DNA from: Xylophilus sp042867185
GTDB taxonomy: Bacteria > Pseudomonadota > Gammaproteobacteria > Burkholderiales > Burkholderiaceae_C
NCBI GenBank assembly: GCA_042867185.1
Contig: JBHZQV010000013.1
Span: 57,143-121,142, forward strand
Reading direction: 5' to 3'
DNA length: 64,000 nt
This document shows positions 49,945 to 58,151 of the stretch, piece after piece. The translations under genes and the position numbers were made by a program. Within the stretch, counting starts at the first letter, position 1; the number at the start of each line of letters is the position of its first letter. The notes under the pieces were generated by a model, which searched no databases, had not been told where the DNA came from, and saw only the letters and a list, made by a program, of their open reading frames with translations.

Positions 49945-50598
49945 ATGGGAATCGCACGTTTTCTGGCCCAGGGCGACACCGTGTCGCGCAGCGTGGCCGT
50001 GTCCTTGCTGGTGCTGTCGGTGGCCAGCTGGGTGGTGATCGCCTGGAAGGTCTGGATGCTGCGCCGCGCCGGTGGCGACGTGGCCCGCACCGTGGCCTGC
50101 GTCTGGCAGTCGCCCACGCTCGATGCGGCGCGGGGCGCGGCCCCGGCCTTCGACCGGCATGCGCTGGTCACGCCGTTCCTGGCGGCGCTCGGCGTGCCGA
50201 TGGCGGGCGCCACGCTGGCGCATGCCGGCGACAGTTCGCAGCAGCGTACCCGGGTGCTGCGCGGCGCGCTGCAGGCGGCCTCGGTCCGGCTGCAGTTCGG
50301 CCAGGTGCTGCTGGCGACCATCGGTGCGGTGGCGCCCTTCATCGGGCTGCTGGGCACCGTCTGGGGCATCCACCATGCGCTGGTCGATATCGCCGGCGCC
50401 GGCCAGATCACGATCGAGCGGATCGCCGGCCCGGTGGGCGAGGCGCTGGTGATGACGGCCGCCGGCCTGGCGGTCGCGATCCCGGCGGTGCTGGCCTACA
50501 ACCTCTTCGGCCGCCGCATCGCGCGGATCGAGGCCGAGCTGGAAGGCTTCGCGCAGGACTTGCGCGACCTGCCCGGCACCGTGGCCGCCGGCTCCTAG
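49945..50598 (+). CDS. MotA/TolQ/ExbB proton channel protein
   Basis: The 217-aa protein has three membrane helices with the family core TIGAVAPFIGLLGTVWGIHHAL and the C-terminal helix GEALVMTAAGLAVAIPAVLAYN. It pairs with the ExbD/TolR gene 8 bp downstream to form a proton-driven energiser. No TonB, TolA or TolB gene is near, so its target could be a TonB-dependent receptor elsewhere. AGGAGGAAG precedes the ATG. ExbB is more likely than TolQ because pal/tolAB are absent. Confidence 0.9.
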   Translation: MGIARFLAQGDTVSRSVAVSLLVLSVASWVVIAWKVWMLRRAGGDVARTVACVWQSPTLDAARGAAPAFDRHALVTPFLAALGVPMAGATLAHAGDSSQQRTRVLRGALQAASVRLQFGQVLLATIGAVAPFIGLLGTVWGIHHALVDIAGAGQITIERIAGPVGEALVMTAAGLAVAIPAVLAYNLFGRRIARIEAELEGFAQDLRDLPGTVAAGS

Positions 50599-50606
50599 GC
50601 GCACGC

Positions 50607-51053
50607 ATGGCTTTCGGACGACTCGACCGCAACGCCTCTGGCGGGCCGATCAGCGAGATCAACGTCACGCCCCTGGTGGACGTGATGCTGGTGCTGGTGG
50701 TGATCTTCCTGCTGACCGCGCCGCTGCTGGCCAGCAGCATCCGCCTCGATCTGCCGCAGGCCGCATCGGCCGCGCCGGCCACCGTCGAAGCACCGGTGGT
50801 GGTGGTGATCGACAAGGCCGGCAAGGCCTTCCTGGCCGACCGGCCCGCCGACAACCCGGCCCTGGTGGCCCGCTTCGCCGACGCGATGCGCGCCAGTGCC
50901 CAGACCGAGCTGCAGCTGCGCGCCGACGCCGGCGTGCCCTACGGCCGGGTGGTCGAGGTGATGGGCCTGGCGCAGAAGGCCGGCCTGACCCGCATCGGCT
51001 TCATGGCCGAGCCGGCGCCAGCCGTACCGGCACCCGCCGCCGCCGGCGGGTAA
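50607..51053 (+). CDS. ExbD/TolR biopolymer transport protein
   Basis: The 148-aa protein has a single membrane helix with the proton-carrying Asp in INVTPLVDVMLVLVVIFLLTAP and a periplasmic domain with IDKAGKAFL and a C-terminal AQKAGLTRIGFM. A Pro/Ala tail ends it. It is cotranscribed with the ExbB-like gene. leuS begins 85 bp later, with TAAAAT at about 51060-51065 as a possible leuS -10. Confidence 0.92.
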   Translation: MAFGRLDRNASGGPISEINVTPLVDVMLVLVVIFLLTAPLLASSIRLDLPQAASAAPATVEAPVVVVIDKAGKAFLADRPADNPALVARFADAMRASAQTELQLRADAGVPYGRVVEVMGLAQKAGLTRIGFMAEPAPAVPAPAAAGG

Positions 51054-51138
51054 GCCGCCTAAAATCCCGTCGTTGCTCGTCGCCCCGCGGCGGGGCCGCG
51101 CATTGCCGTCCCGGCAGGCGCCGAATTCTCCAGCTTCC

Positions 51139-53817
51139 ATGCAAGACAAATACCTTCACACCGAGGTCGAGCGCGCCGCGCAGGGCCACTGGACCGCCGC
51201 CGACGCCTACCGCGTGACCGAGGACGCCGGCCGCCCCAAGTTCTACGCCTGCTCGATGCTGCCGTACCCCAGCGGCAAGCTGCACATGGGCCATGTGCGC
51301 AACTACACGATCAACGACATGCTCACCCGCAGCCTGCGGATGAAGGGCTACAACGTCCTGATGCCGATGGGCTGGGACGCCTTCGGCCTGCCGGCCGAGA
51401 ACGCCGCGCTCAAGAACGGCGTGCCGCCCGCGCAGTGGACCTACGACAACATCGCCTACATGAAGCAGCAGATGCAGGCGATGGGGCTGGCCATCGACTG
51501 GTCGCGCGAGGTCGCCACCTGCGACCCGGCCTACTACAAATGGAACCAGTGGCTGTTCCTGAAGATGCTCGAGAAGGGCATCGCCTACCGCAAGACCCAG
51601 GTCGTCAACTGGGACCCGGTCGACCAGACGGTCCTGGCCAACGAGCAGGTGATCGACGGCAAGGGCTGGCGCACCGGCGCGGTGGTCGAGAAGCGCGAGA
51701 TTCCGGGCTACTACCTGAAGATCACCGACTACGCCGAAGAGCTGCTCGGCCATGTGCAGACGCAGCTGCCCGGCTGGCCCGAGCGGGTCAAGCTGATGCA
51801 GGAGAACTGGATCGGCAAGTCGACCGGCGTGCGCTTCGCGTTCCCGCACACGATCGCCGACGAGACCGGCGCGCTGATCGGCGACGGCCGGATGTACGTC
51901 TTCACCACCCGCGCCGACACCATCATGGGCGTGACCTTCTGCGCGGTGGCGCCGGAGCATCCGCTGGCGCTGCACGCGGCCAAGACCAGTGCCGAGGTGG
52001 CCGCCTTCATCGCCGAATGCAAGGCCGGCGGCACCACCGAGGCGGAGCTGGCCACGCAGGAGAAGAAGGGCGTGCGCACCGGCCTGACGGTGACCCATCC
52101 GTTCATGGAAGAGCCGGTCGATGTCTGGGTCGGCAACTATGTGCTGATGAACTACGGCGACGGCGCGGTGATGGGCGTGCCGGCGCACGACGAGCGCGAC
52201 TTCGCCTTCGCCCTCAAGTACGGCCTGCCGATCCGCCAGGTGGTGCTGGTCGACGGCGAGCACTACGACTACCACCGTTGGCAGGACTGGTACGCCGACA
52301 AGACCGAGGGCGTGACCGTCAACTCCGACACCTTCAGCGGCATGCCCTACCAGGAGGCGGTCGACGCGGTGGCGCATGCCCTGCAGGTGCGCGGCCTGGG
52401 CGAGAAGAAGACCACCTGGCGGCTGCGCGACTGGGGCGTCTCCCGCCAGCGCTACTGGGGCACGCCGATCCCGATCATCCACTGCGACGAGCACGGCGCG
52501 GTGCCGGTGCCCGAGGCCGACCTGCCGGTGGTGCTGCCGACCGACCTGGTGCCCGACGGCAGCGGCAACCCGCTCGTCAAGTCCGAGGCGTTCCACGCCG
52601 GCGTGACCTGCCCGGTCTGCGGCAAGCCCGCGCGGCGCGAGACCGACACGATGGACACCTTCGTCGATTCGTCCTGGTACTTCATGCGCTATTGCGACCC
52701 CAAGAACGACCAGGCCATGGTCGGCGAGGGCGCGCGGTACTGGATGCCGATGGACCAGTACATCGGCGGCATCGAGCACGCGATCCTGCACCTGCTCTAC
52801 GCCCGCTTCTGGACCAAGGTGATGCGGGACCTGGGGCTGGTGAAGATCGACGAGCCCTTCACCAAGTTGCTGACCCAGGGCATGGTGCTCAACCACATCT
52901 ACTCGCGCCGCACCGAGAAGGGCGGCAAGGAGTATTTCTGGCCGCACGACGTCGAGCATGTACTGGACGACGCCGGCAAGGTGGTCGGCGCGAAGCTGGT
53001 CAAGGCCGTCGGCGCGCTGCCCGCCGGCACCGCCATCGACTACGAGGGCGTGGGCACCATGTCCAAGTCGAAGAACAACGGCGTCGACCCGCAGGAGCTG
53101 ATCGGCAAATACGGCGCCGACACCGCCCGGCTCTACACCATGTTCACCGCGCCGCCCGAGGCCACGCTCGAGTGGAACGACGCGGCGGTCGAGGGCAGCT
53201 ACCGCTTCCTGCGCCGGGTCTGGAACTTCGGCGCCAAGCTTGGTGCTATGGATTTGGTAGCAGTAGGTCGAAGCGCCGCGCTGGCGAGCAGCCTGAAAGA
53301 CGTCGAATTCGGCCCCGGCGCCAAGGCGCTGCGCCTGGAAGTGCACACGGTGCTCAAGCAGATCGACTACGACTACCAGCGCATGCAGTACAACACCGTC
53401 GTCTCCGGCGCGATGAAGCTGCTCAACGCGCTGGAAGACTTCAAGGCCGTCGGCACGCCCGGCGCCGAGGTGGCGCTGATCGAAGGCTTCGGCATCCTGC
53501 TGCGGGTGCTGTACCCGGCCACGCCGCACATCGCGCACGGCCTGTGGTCCGAACTGGGCTACGCCACCGCGCTGGGCGATCTGCTCGACACCGCCTGGCC
53601 GCAGGTCGATGCCGCGGCCCTGGTGCAGGACGAGCTGGAGCTGATGCTGCAGGTCAACGGCAAGCTGCGCGGCGCGCTGCGCGTCGCGGCCGGCGCGAGC
53701 AAGGCCGAGATCGAGCAGGCCGCGCTCGCCTGCGAGGACTTCCAGAAGTTCGCGCCCGGCGCCTCGGCCAAGAAAGTGATCGTCGTGCCCGGCCGCTTGG
53801 TCAACATCGTGATCTGA
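51139..53817 (+). CDS. leuS: Leucyl-tRNA synthetase
   Basis: The 892-aa class I synthetase charges tRNA-Leu. The HIGH-type motif is PYPSGKLHMGHVRNY near residue 45 and the KMSKS loop is TMSKSKNN at about 640-647. The editing domain (FTTRADTIMG, GVPAHDERD) is intact. Near residues 703-719 the sequence contains AMDLVAVGRSAALAS, which is encoded by a copy of the family-1 repeat (53245-53290) read in frame. This lies at the start of the tRNA-binding anticodon domain and is expected to be a surface-loop change. Confidence 0.97.
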   Translation: MQDKYLHTEVERAAQGHWTAADAYRVTEDAGRPKFYACSMLPYPSGKLHMGHVRNYTINDMLTRSLRMKGYNVLMPMGWDAFGLPAENAALKNGVPPAQWTYDNIAYMKQQMQAMGLAIDWSREVATCDPAYYKWNQWLFLKMLEKGIAYRKTQVVNWDPVDQTVLANEQVIDGKGWRTGAVVEKREIPGYYLKITDYAEELLGHVQTQLPGWPERVKLMQENWIGKSTGVRFAFPHTIADETGALIGDGRMYVFTTRADTIMGVTFCAVAPEHPLALHAAKTSAEVAAFIAECKAGGTTEAELATQEKKGVRTGLTVTHPFMEEPVDVWVGNYVLMNYGDGAVMGVPAHDERDFAFALKYGLPIRQVVLVDGEHYDYHRWQDWYADKTEGVTVNSDTFSGMPYQEAVDAVAHALQVRGLGEKKTTWRLRDWGVSRQRYWGTPIPIIHCDEHGAVPVPEADLPVVLPTDLVPDGSGNPLVKSEAFHAGVTCPVCGKPARRETDTMDTFVDSSWYFMRYCDPKNDQAMVGEGARYWMPMDQYIGGIEHAILHLLYARFWTKVMRDLGLVKIDEPFTKLLTQGMVLNHIYSRRTEKGGKEYFWPHDVEHVLDDAGKVVGAKLVKAVGALPAGTAIDYEGVGTMSKSKNNGVDPQELIGKYGADTARLYTMFTAPPEATLEWNDAAVEGSYRFLRRVWNFGAKLGAMDLVAVGRSAALASSLKDVEFGPGAKALRLEVHTVLKQIDYDYQRMQYNTVVSGAMKLLNALEDFKAVGTPGAEVALIEGFGILLRVLYPATPHIAHGLWSELGYATALGDLLDTAWPQVDAAALVQDELELMLQVNGKLRGALRVAAGASKAEIEQAALACEDFQKFAPGASAKKVIVVPGRLVNIVI
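53245..53290. repeat. Interspersed repeat, family 1, copy E, inside leuS
   Basis: Core GCTATGGATTTGGTAGC at 53245-53261, then AGTAGGTCGAAGCGCCGCGCTGGC. The match covers the core and the start of the tail, not the last part. It is translated in frame; the TAG in the core is out of phase here. Confidence 0.55.
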
Positions 53818-53825
53818 TGGACCTC

Positions 53826-53925
53826 CCCCAGTCTTCGCGCACTGCGTGTCGCTACGCCAACCCCCTCACCGGGGGCAACACCAGCGGCCCGGCAAAGCCG
53901 GCTCCGCGGTGTTCCCGGATGATGG
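53826..53925. repeat. GC-rich interspersed repeat, family 2, copy H
   Basis: After the leuS stop come CCCCC, a CGC-rich segment, a CCCCC/GGGGG hairpin, then ACCAGCGGCCCGGCAAAGCC and TCCGCGGT. The same series of blocks follows proA at 57935. The CCGGCaaaGCCGG hairpin is common to both. It fills most of the leuS-lptE gap. Confidence 0.7.
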
Positions 53926-53976
53926 GCGCGGGATGCGGGCGATGCACACGATCCTGAGGTGGGGTTGAAAATCGAC

Positions 53977-54495
53977 ATGAAACTGAAAGCTCCCATGCAA
54001 CGCCGCGCATTCGTTCTCCTGCCGCTGGCCGGCCTCGCCCTGGCGGGTTGCGGCTTCCATCTGCGGGAGGCGCCCAACTTCGCCTTTTCGACGATCTACC
54101 TCTCGACCGCGTCGCCGCTGGCCATCGAGCTACGACGCAACCTGGAAGCCGGCGACCGGGTCCGGGTGATCCGCGATGCCGCCGCGCGCGACAGTGCAGA
54201 CGCGATCCTCGAGATCCTGCAGGACCAGCGCGAGCGGGTGGTGCTGGGCTACAACTCCAGCGGCCAGGTGCGCGAGTTCCAGCTGCGCACCCGGGTGCGG
54301 TTCCGGGTGCGGACGCCCGCCGACATCGAGCTGCTGGCCCCCACCGAAATCCTGTTGCAACAGGACCAGAGCTACGACGAAACCTTCGCCCTGGCCAAGG
54401 AAGCCGAAGCGCAGCTGATCTACCGCAACATGCAGAGCGACGCGGTGCAGCAGATCATGCGGCGCCTGGCGGCGATCAAGACGCTCACGCCCTGA
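53977..54495 (+). CDS. lptE: LPS-assembly lipoprotein LptE
   Basis: The 172-aa lipoprotein plugs LptD in the outer membrane for lipopolysaccharide export. The signal has lipobox LAGC (Cys25) followed by GFHLRE, the family's hallmark. The rest has EILQDQRERVVLGYNSSGQVREFQLR and a C-terminal helix LIYRNMQSDAVQQIMRRL. ATG 53977 is used; GTG 53959 and ATG 53995 are alternatives. The stop overlaps the holA start by one base (TGATG). Confidence 0.92.
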   Translation: MKLKAPMQRRAFVLLPLAGLALAGCGFHLREAPNFAFSTIYLSTASPLAIELRRNLEAGDRVRVIRDAAARDSADAILEILQDQRERVVLGYNSSGQVREFQLRTRVRFRVRTPADIELLAPTEILLQQDQSYDETFALAKEAEAQLIYRNMQSDAVQQIMRRLAAIKTLTP

Positions 54496-55592
54496 TGCAG
54501 CTCGCCCCCGCCCAGCTGGCGGCCCACCTGCAGAAGGGCCTGCGGCCGCTCTATGTGCTGCACGGCGACGAGCCGCTGCTGCAGCAGGAGGCGGCCGATG
54601 CGATCCGCGCCGCGGCCCGGGCGGCGGGCCCGGCCGAGCGCACCGTCTACACCGTCGCCGGTGCCCACTTCGACTGGAGCGAGGTGCTGGCCGCCGGCGG
54701 ATCGCTGAGCCTTTTCGCCGACCGGCAGATCGTCGAGATCCGCATCCCCTCGGGCAAGCCCGGCAAGGAGGGCAGCACGGCGCTGCAGCAGTTGGCCGCC
54801 AACGCCGCCACCCAGGAAGGCACGCTCACCCTGGTCATGTTGCCGCGGCTCGACAAGGCCACCCGCACCGGCGCCTGGTTCGGCGCGCTGGAGCAGCACG
54901 GCACCGCGATCCAGATCGACCCGGTCGAGCGCGGCGCCCTGCCGCAGTGGATCGCCCAGCGGCTGCAGCGCCAGGGCCAGCAGGTGGCGCCGGGCGACGA
55001 AGGCCAGCGCACCCTGCAGTTCTTCGCCGACCGGGTCGAGGGCAACCTGCTCGCCGCCCACCAGGAAATCCAGAAGCTCGCCTTGCTCCACCCCGCCGAG
55101 CCCGGCGGCGCGCCGCGGGTGCTGACGCTGGAGCAGGTCGAGGCGGCCGTCGCCAACGTCGCCCGCTACGACGTGTTCAAGCTGTCCGAGGCGGTGCTGG
55201 GCGGCCAACCCGCGCGGGTGCAGCGGATGCTCGACGGCCTGCAGGCCGAGGGCGAGGCCGAGGTGCTGGTGCACTACACCCTGGCGGAGGACATCCGCGC
55301 CCTGAAACGGGTGAAGGACGCGATGGAGGCCGGCCGCCCGCTGCCGATGGCGATGCGCGAGCAGCGCATCTGGGGCGTGCGCGAGAAGCTGTTCGAGCGG
55401 GTATTGCCCCGGATCGAGCCGCGGATGCTGGCCCGGCTGCTGCAGTCGGCCCACCAGGTCGACGGCATCGTCAAGGGCTTGCCGCAGGACGGCTGGCCGC
55501 GCAACGGCTGGCAGGCGCTGCACCGGCTGGCGCAGCAGCTGTGCCGGGCGTGCGCCGGGCCGGTCGTCGCGACGCCTCGCACACGGCCCTAG
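54495..55592 (+). CDS. holA: DNA polymerase III subunit delta
   Basis: The delta subunit is the wrench of the clamp loader that opens the beta ring. The 365-aa protein has RPLYVLHGDEPLLQQEAADAIR near the N-terminus, ADRQIVEIRIPSGKPGK, LTLVMLPRLDKATRTGAWF, VEGNLLAAHQEIQKLALL, and the collar domain with RYDVFKLSEAVLGG. Coupling to lptE by TGATG is standard in proteobacteria. A family-1 repeat begins 2 bp after the stop. Confidence 0.95.
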   Translation: MQLAPAQLAAHLQKGLRPLYVLHGDEPLLQQEAADAIRAAARAAGPAERTVYTVAGAHFDWSEVLAAGGSLSLFADRQIVEIRIPSGKPGKEGSTALQQLAANAATQEGTLTLVMLPRLDKATRTGAWFGALEQHGTAIQIDPVERGALPQWIAQRLQRQGQQVAPGDEGQRTLQFFADRVEGNLLAAHQEIQKLALLHPAEPGGAPRVLTLEQVEAAVANVARYDVFKLSEAVLGGQPARVQRMLDGLQAEGEAEVLVHYTLAEDIRALKRVKDAMEAGRPLPMAMREQRIWGVREKLFERVLPRIEPRMLARLLQSAHQVDGIVKGLPQDGWPRNGWQALHRLAQQLCRACAGPVVATPRTRP

Positions 55593-55593
55593 C

Positions 55594-55692
55594 GCTATTC
55601 AATCGATAGCGGGTTGTCGATGGCTGGAAAGGATTCCAGGTCCATTCGTATCCGAAGTTCGCGCTGGACGCCGGCTGGGTGCTATCGAATTC
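55594..55692. repeat. Interspersed 3'-end repeat, family 1, copy F (expanded)
   Basis: Core GCTATTCAATCGATAGC at 55594-55610. A tail-like GCCGGCTGGGTGCTATCG with GAATT lies at 55670-55692, about 60 bp further on than in copies A and C. Either the copy carries an internal insertion or two partial copies stand side by side. It lies between holA and a convergent gene. Confidence 0.5.
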
Positions 55693-55816
55693 GATGATCC
55701 GGCCGTGATCGGTCCTGCCGGAGTCATGCCGCGCAACCTGGAGGAAGGGCGAGGGCCAGGTTCCAGGTGCCGGAGACGAAGCCGGATGGACCCATCACGC
55801 CGCGTAACCGACTTCG

Positions 55817-56554
55817 TCACGCCTTTTCGGACGGCGCGACCGAAGCGCCCTGGATGCCGTGGCGCGCCAGCGCCTCGGCCACGAAGCCGCTGGCTTTCTG
55901 CTCTTCCACGTACGCCGCCAACGCGGCCGTCGCCTCGGCCCCGCGGCCCTTCGGCAACCCCATCGCCTGCTGGATCACCATGAACCGGCCCGGCAGCAGC
56001 CGCAGGCCGGGCACGCGGCGCGCGTCGGCCTCCAGTTGCTGGCGCACGCCGGCGGCCACGTCGAGGTTCTGGGCGACGAAGGTATCGACCACCGCGGGCG
56101 AGGAGGGCGCCCGCACGATTTCGGCGGCCTTCAGTTCGCGGCTCAGGGACAGGTCGTAGGCGCTGCCCTTGCCGACGGCGACGCGGTGGCCGGCCCGGTC
56201 TATCTCGTCGTTGGCCTGCAGCGGCGAGCCGTCCCGCACCAGGTAGCTGCCCTCGATCAGCACATAGGCCGCGGTGAAGGCGATGCCCGCGCCGCGCACC
56301 GGGTCGATCGCGAAGAAGCCGATGTCGGCCTGCTCGGCCGTCACCGCGTCGACCGATTGGCCGGCGGTGTCGAACACCACCAGCTCCAACGCCACGCCCA
56401 GACGCTCGGCGAAACCCCGTGCCAGGTCGATCGACACGCCCGCCGGCTGGCCGGCCGCGTCGGTGCCCGCCAGGATCGGGTTGCCCCGATTGATCGCGGC
56501 GCGCAGCCGGCCGGTGGGGGTGAAGGCGGCGCGCAGGGCCGGGGATGCGGGCAT
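55817..56554 (-). CDS. Family-3 solute-binding domain protein without a signal peptide
   Basis: The 245-aa protein has the amino-acid binding-protein fold: GRLRAAINRGNPILAG, GVSIDLARGFAERLGVALELVVF, ADIGFFAIDPVRGAGIAFTAAY, RVAVGKGSAYDLSLSRELK. The fold starts within 15 residues of the ATG, which has a GGAG ribosome site, so there is no room for an export signal. No ABC permease or ATPase genes are near. It may be a cytoplasmic ligand sensor, or an enzyme-like relative such as a dehydratase of this fold. Confidence 0.75.
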   Translation of the reverse strand: MPASPALRAAFTPTGRLRAAINRGNPILAGTDAAGQPAGVSIDLARGFAERLGVALELVVFDTAGQSVDAVTAEQADIGFFAIDPVRGAGIAFTAAYVLIEGSYLVRDGSPLQANDEIDRAGHRVAVGKGSAYDLSLSRELKAAEIVRAPSSPAVVDTFVAQNLDVAAGVRQQLEADARRVPGLRLLPGRFMVIQQAMGLPKGRGAEATAALAAYVEEQKASGFVAEALARHGIQGASVAPSEKA

Positions 56555-56653
56555 GGAGGGCTCCAGTCGGTGGTCGGACCCGCCATGCTAACGGGGCGCC
56601 GGTGCCGGCCCCGCCGGGCGATGCGATCGGGGCGGCATGGGAAAATACGCCCC

Positions 56654-57934
56654 ATGAACGCCCTGAACATCGCCGAATACGTCAACACCCTCGGCCTGCA
56701 GGCCCGCGCCGCATCGGCCGCGATGGCGCGCGCCGACACCGCCACCAAGAACCGCGCCCTGCGCACCCTGGCCCGGCTGCTGCGCGAGAGCGGCCCGGCG
56801 CTGGCGGCGGAGAACGCCAAGGACCTGGCCCGTGCCGAGGCCGCCGGCCTGGCCGCACCGATGGTCGACCGGTTGCGCCTGACACCCCAGGTGCTGGAGA
56901 CGGTGGCGCAGGGCTGCGAGCAGCTGGCCGCCATGCCCGAGCTGGTCGGCGAGATCAACGGCATGCGCCAGCAGCCCAGCGGCATCCGGGTGGGGCAGAT
57001 GCGGGTACCGCTGGGCGTGTTCGGCATGATTTTCGAGAGCCGGCCCAACGTGACGATCGAGGCGGCCAGCCTGTCGATCAAGAGCGGCAACGCCTGCATT
57101 CTGCGCGGAGGATCGGAGGCGATCGATTCCAACAAGGCGCTGGCCGCGCTGGTGCAGCAGGCCCTGGAAGAGGCTGAGCTGCCCGCCGACGCGGTGCAGA
57201 TGGTCGCGACCACCGACCGCGCGGCCGTCGGCCACCTGATCGCCATGCCCGAGCATGTGGACGTGATCATCCCGCGCGGCGGCAAGGGCCTGATCGAGCG
57301 GATCAGCCGCGAGGCCAAGGTGCCGGTCATCAAGCACCTCGACGGCAACTGCCACACCTACGTCGACGACCCCTGCGACATCGCCATGGCGGTGACGGTG
57401 GCCGACAACGCCAAGACCCAGAAGTACAGCCCCTGCAACGCCAGCGAGGGCCTGCTGGTCGCCCGCGGCGTGGCGGCGGCCTTTCTGCCGGCGATCGGCG
57501 CGGTGTACGCCGCCAAGGGCGTCGAGATGCGCTGCGACCCCGAGGCCCGCGCGCTGCTGGCCGGCGTGCCGGGCGCCCGCCTGGCGGATGCGACCGAGGC
57601 CGACTGGTCGGAGGAGTACCTGGCGCCGATCATCAGCATCAAGGTGGTGGCCGGCGTGGACGAGGCGATCGCCCACATCAACCGCTATTCGTCCCACCAC
57701 ACCGACGCGATCCTGACCCGCGACCATGTGCACGCCCAGCGCTTCCTGCGCGAGGTGGATTCGGCCAGCGTCATGGTCAACGCCAGCACCCGGTTCGCCG
57801 ACGGCTTCGAGTACGGGCTGGGCGCCGAGATCGGCATCAGCACCGACAAATTCCATGCGCGCGGACCGGTGGGGCTGGAAGGGCTGACCTCGCTCAAATG
57901 GGTGGTGCTGGGCGACGGCCAGACCAGGAAATGA
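56654..57934 (+). CDS. proA: Gamma-glutamyl phosphate reductase
   Basis: ProA reduces gamma-glutamyl phosphate to the semialdehyde for proline synthesis. The 426-aa aldehyde-dehydrogenase fold has RVPLGVFGMIFESRPNVT, LRGGSEAIDSNKAL, VIIPRGGKGLI, and the catalytic Cys261 in YSPCNASEGLL. No proB is near. The family-2 repeat begins directly at the stop codon. Confidence 0.96.
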   Translation: MNALNIAEYVNTLGLQARAASAAMARADTATKNRALRTLARLLRESGPALAAENAKDLARAEAAGLAAPMVDRLRLTPQVLETVAQGCEQLAAMPELVGEINGMRQQPSGIRVGQMRVPLGVFGMIFESRPNVTIEAASLSIKSGNACILRGGSEAIDSNKALAALVQQALEEAELPADAVQMVATTDRAAVGHLIAMPEHVDVIIPRGGKGLIERISREAKVPVIKHLDGNCHTYVDDPCDIAMAVTVADNAKTQKYSPCNASEGLLVARGVAAAFLPAIGAVYAAKGVEMRCDPEARALLAGVPGARLADATEADWSEEYLAPIISIKVVAGVDEAIAHINRYSSHHTDAILTRDHVHAQRFLREVDSASVMVNASTRFADGFEYGLGAEIGISTDKFHARGPVGLEGLTSLKWVVLGDGQTRK

Positions 57935-58028
57935 CCCCCCGAGTCGCCTTGCGGCGCCTCCCCCCTTGAAAGGGGGGGCGCTACCGGCGGACCGGCGGAG
58001 CCGGATCCGCGGTCGCCCTGGGGTGGGT
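57935..58028. repeat. GC-rich interspersed repeat, family 2, copy G
   Basis: CCCCC, a CGCCTTGCGGCG hairpin, a CCCCCCTT/AAGGGGGG hairpin, then ACCGGCGGACCGGCGGAGCC and TCCGCGGTCGCCCTGGGG. Block order matches the copy after leuS. It starts within one base of the proA stop codon and probably terminates transcription. Confidence 0.7.
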
Positions 58029-58106
58029 GGGTGTCTCATCTGTGGGCGCGCCTCGGACGCCGTGCGCGGCTTACTCTTGCACACCGGCCGGGCGGCCTCA
58101 TATTCC

Positions 58107-58112
58107 TACAAT
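58107..58112 (+). promoter_or_regulatory. gshA -10 element
   Basis: TACAAT at 58107-58112 lies 39 bp before the gshA ATG in a locally AT-rich stretch. The -35 is not clear. Confidence 0.4.
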
Positions 58113-58151
58113 TCGTTTGGTTATTACGCTCCCATAACAACAGAGGGCCGC

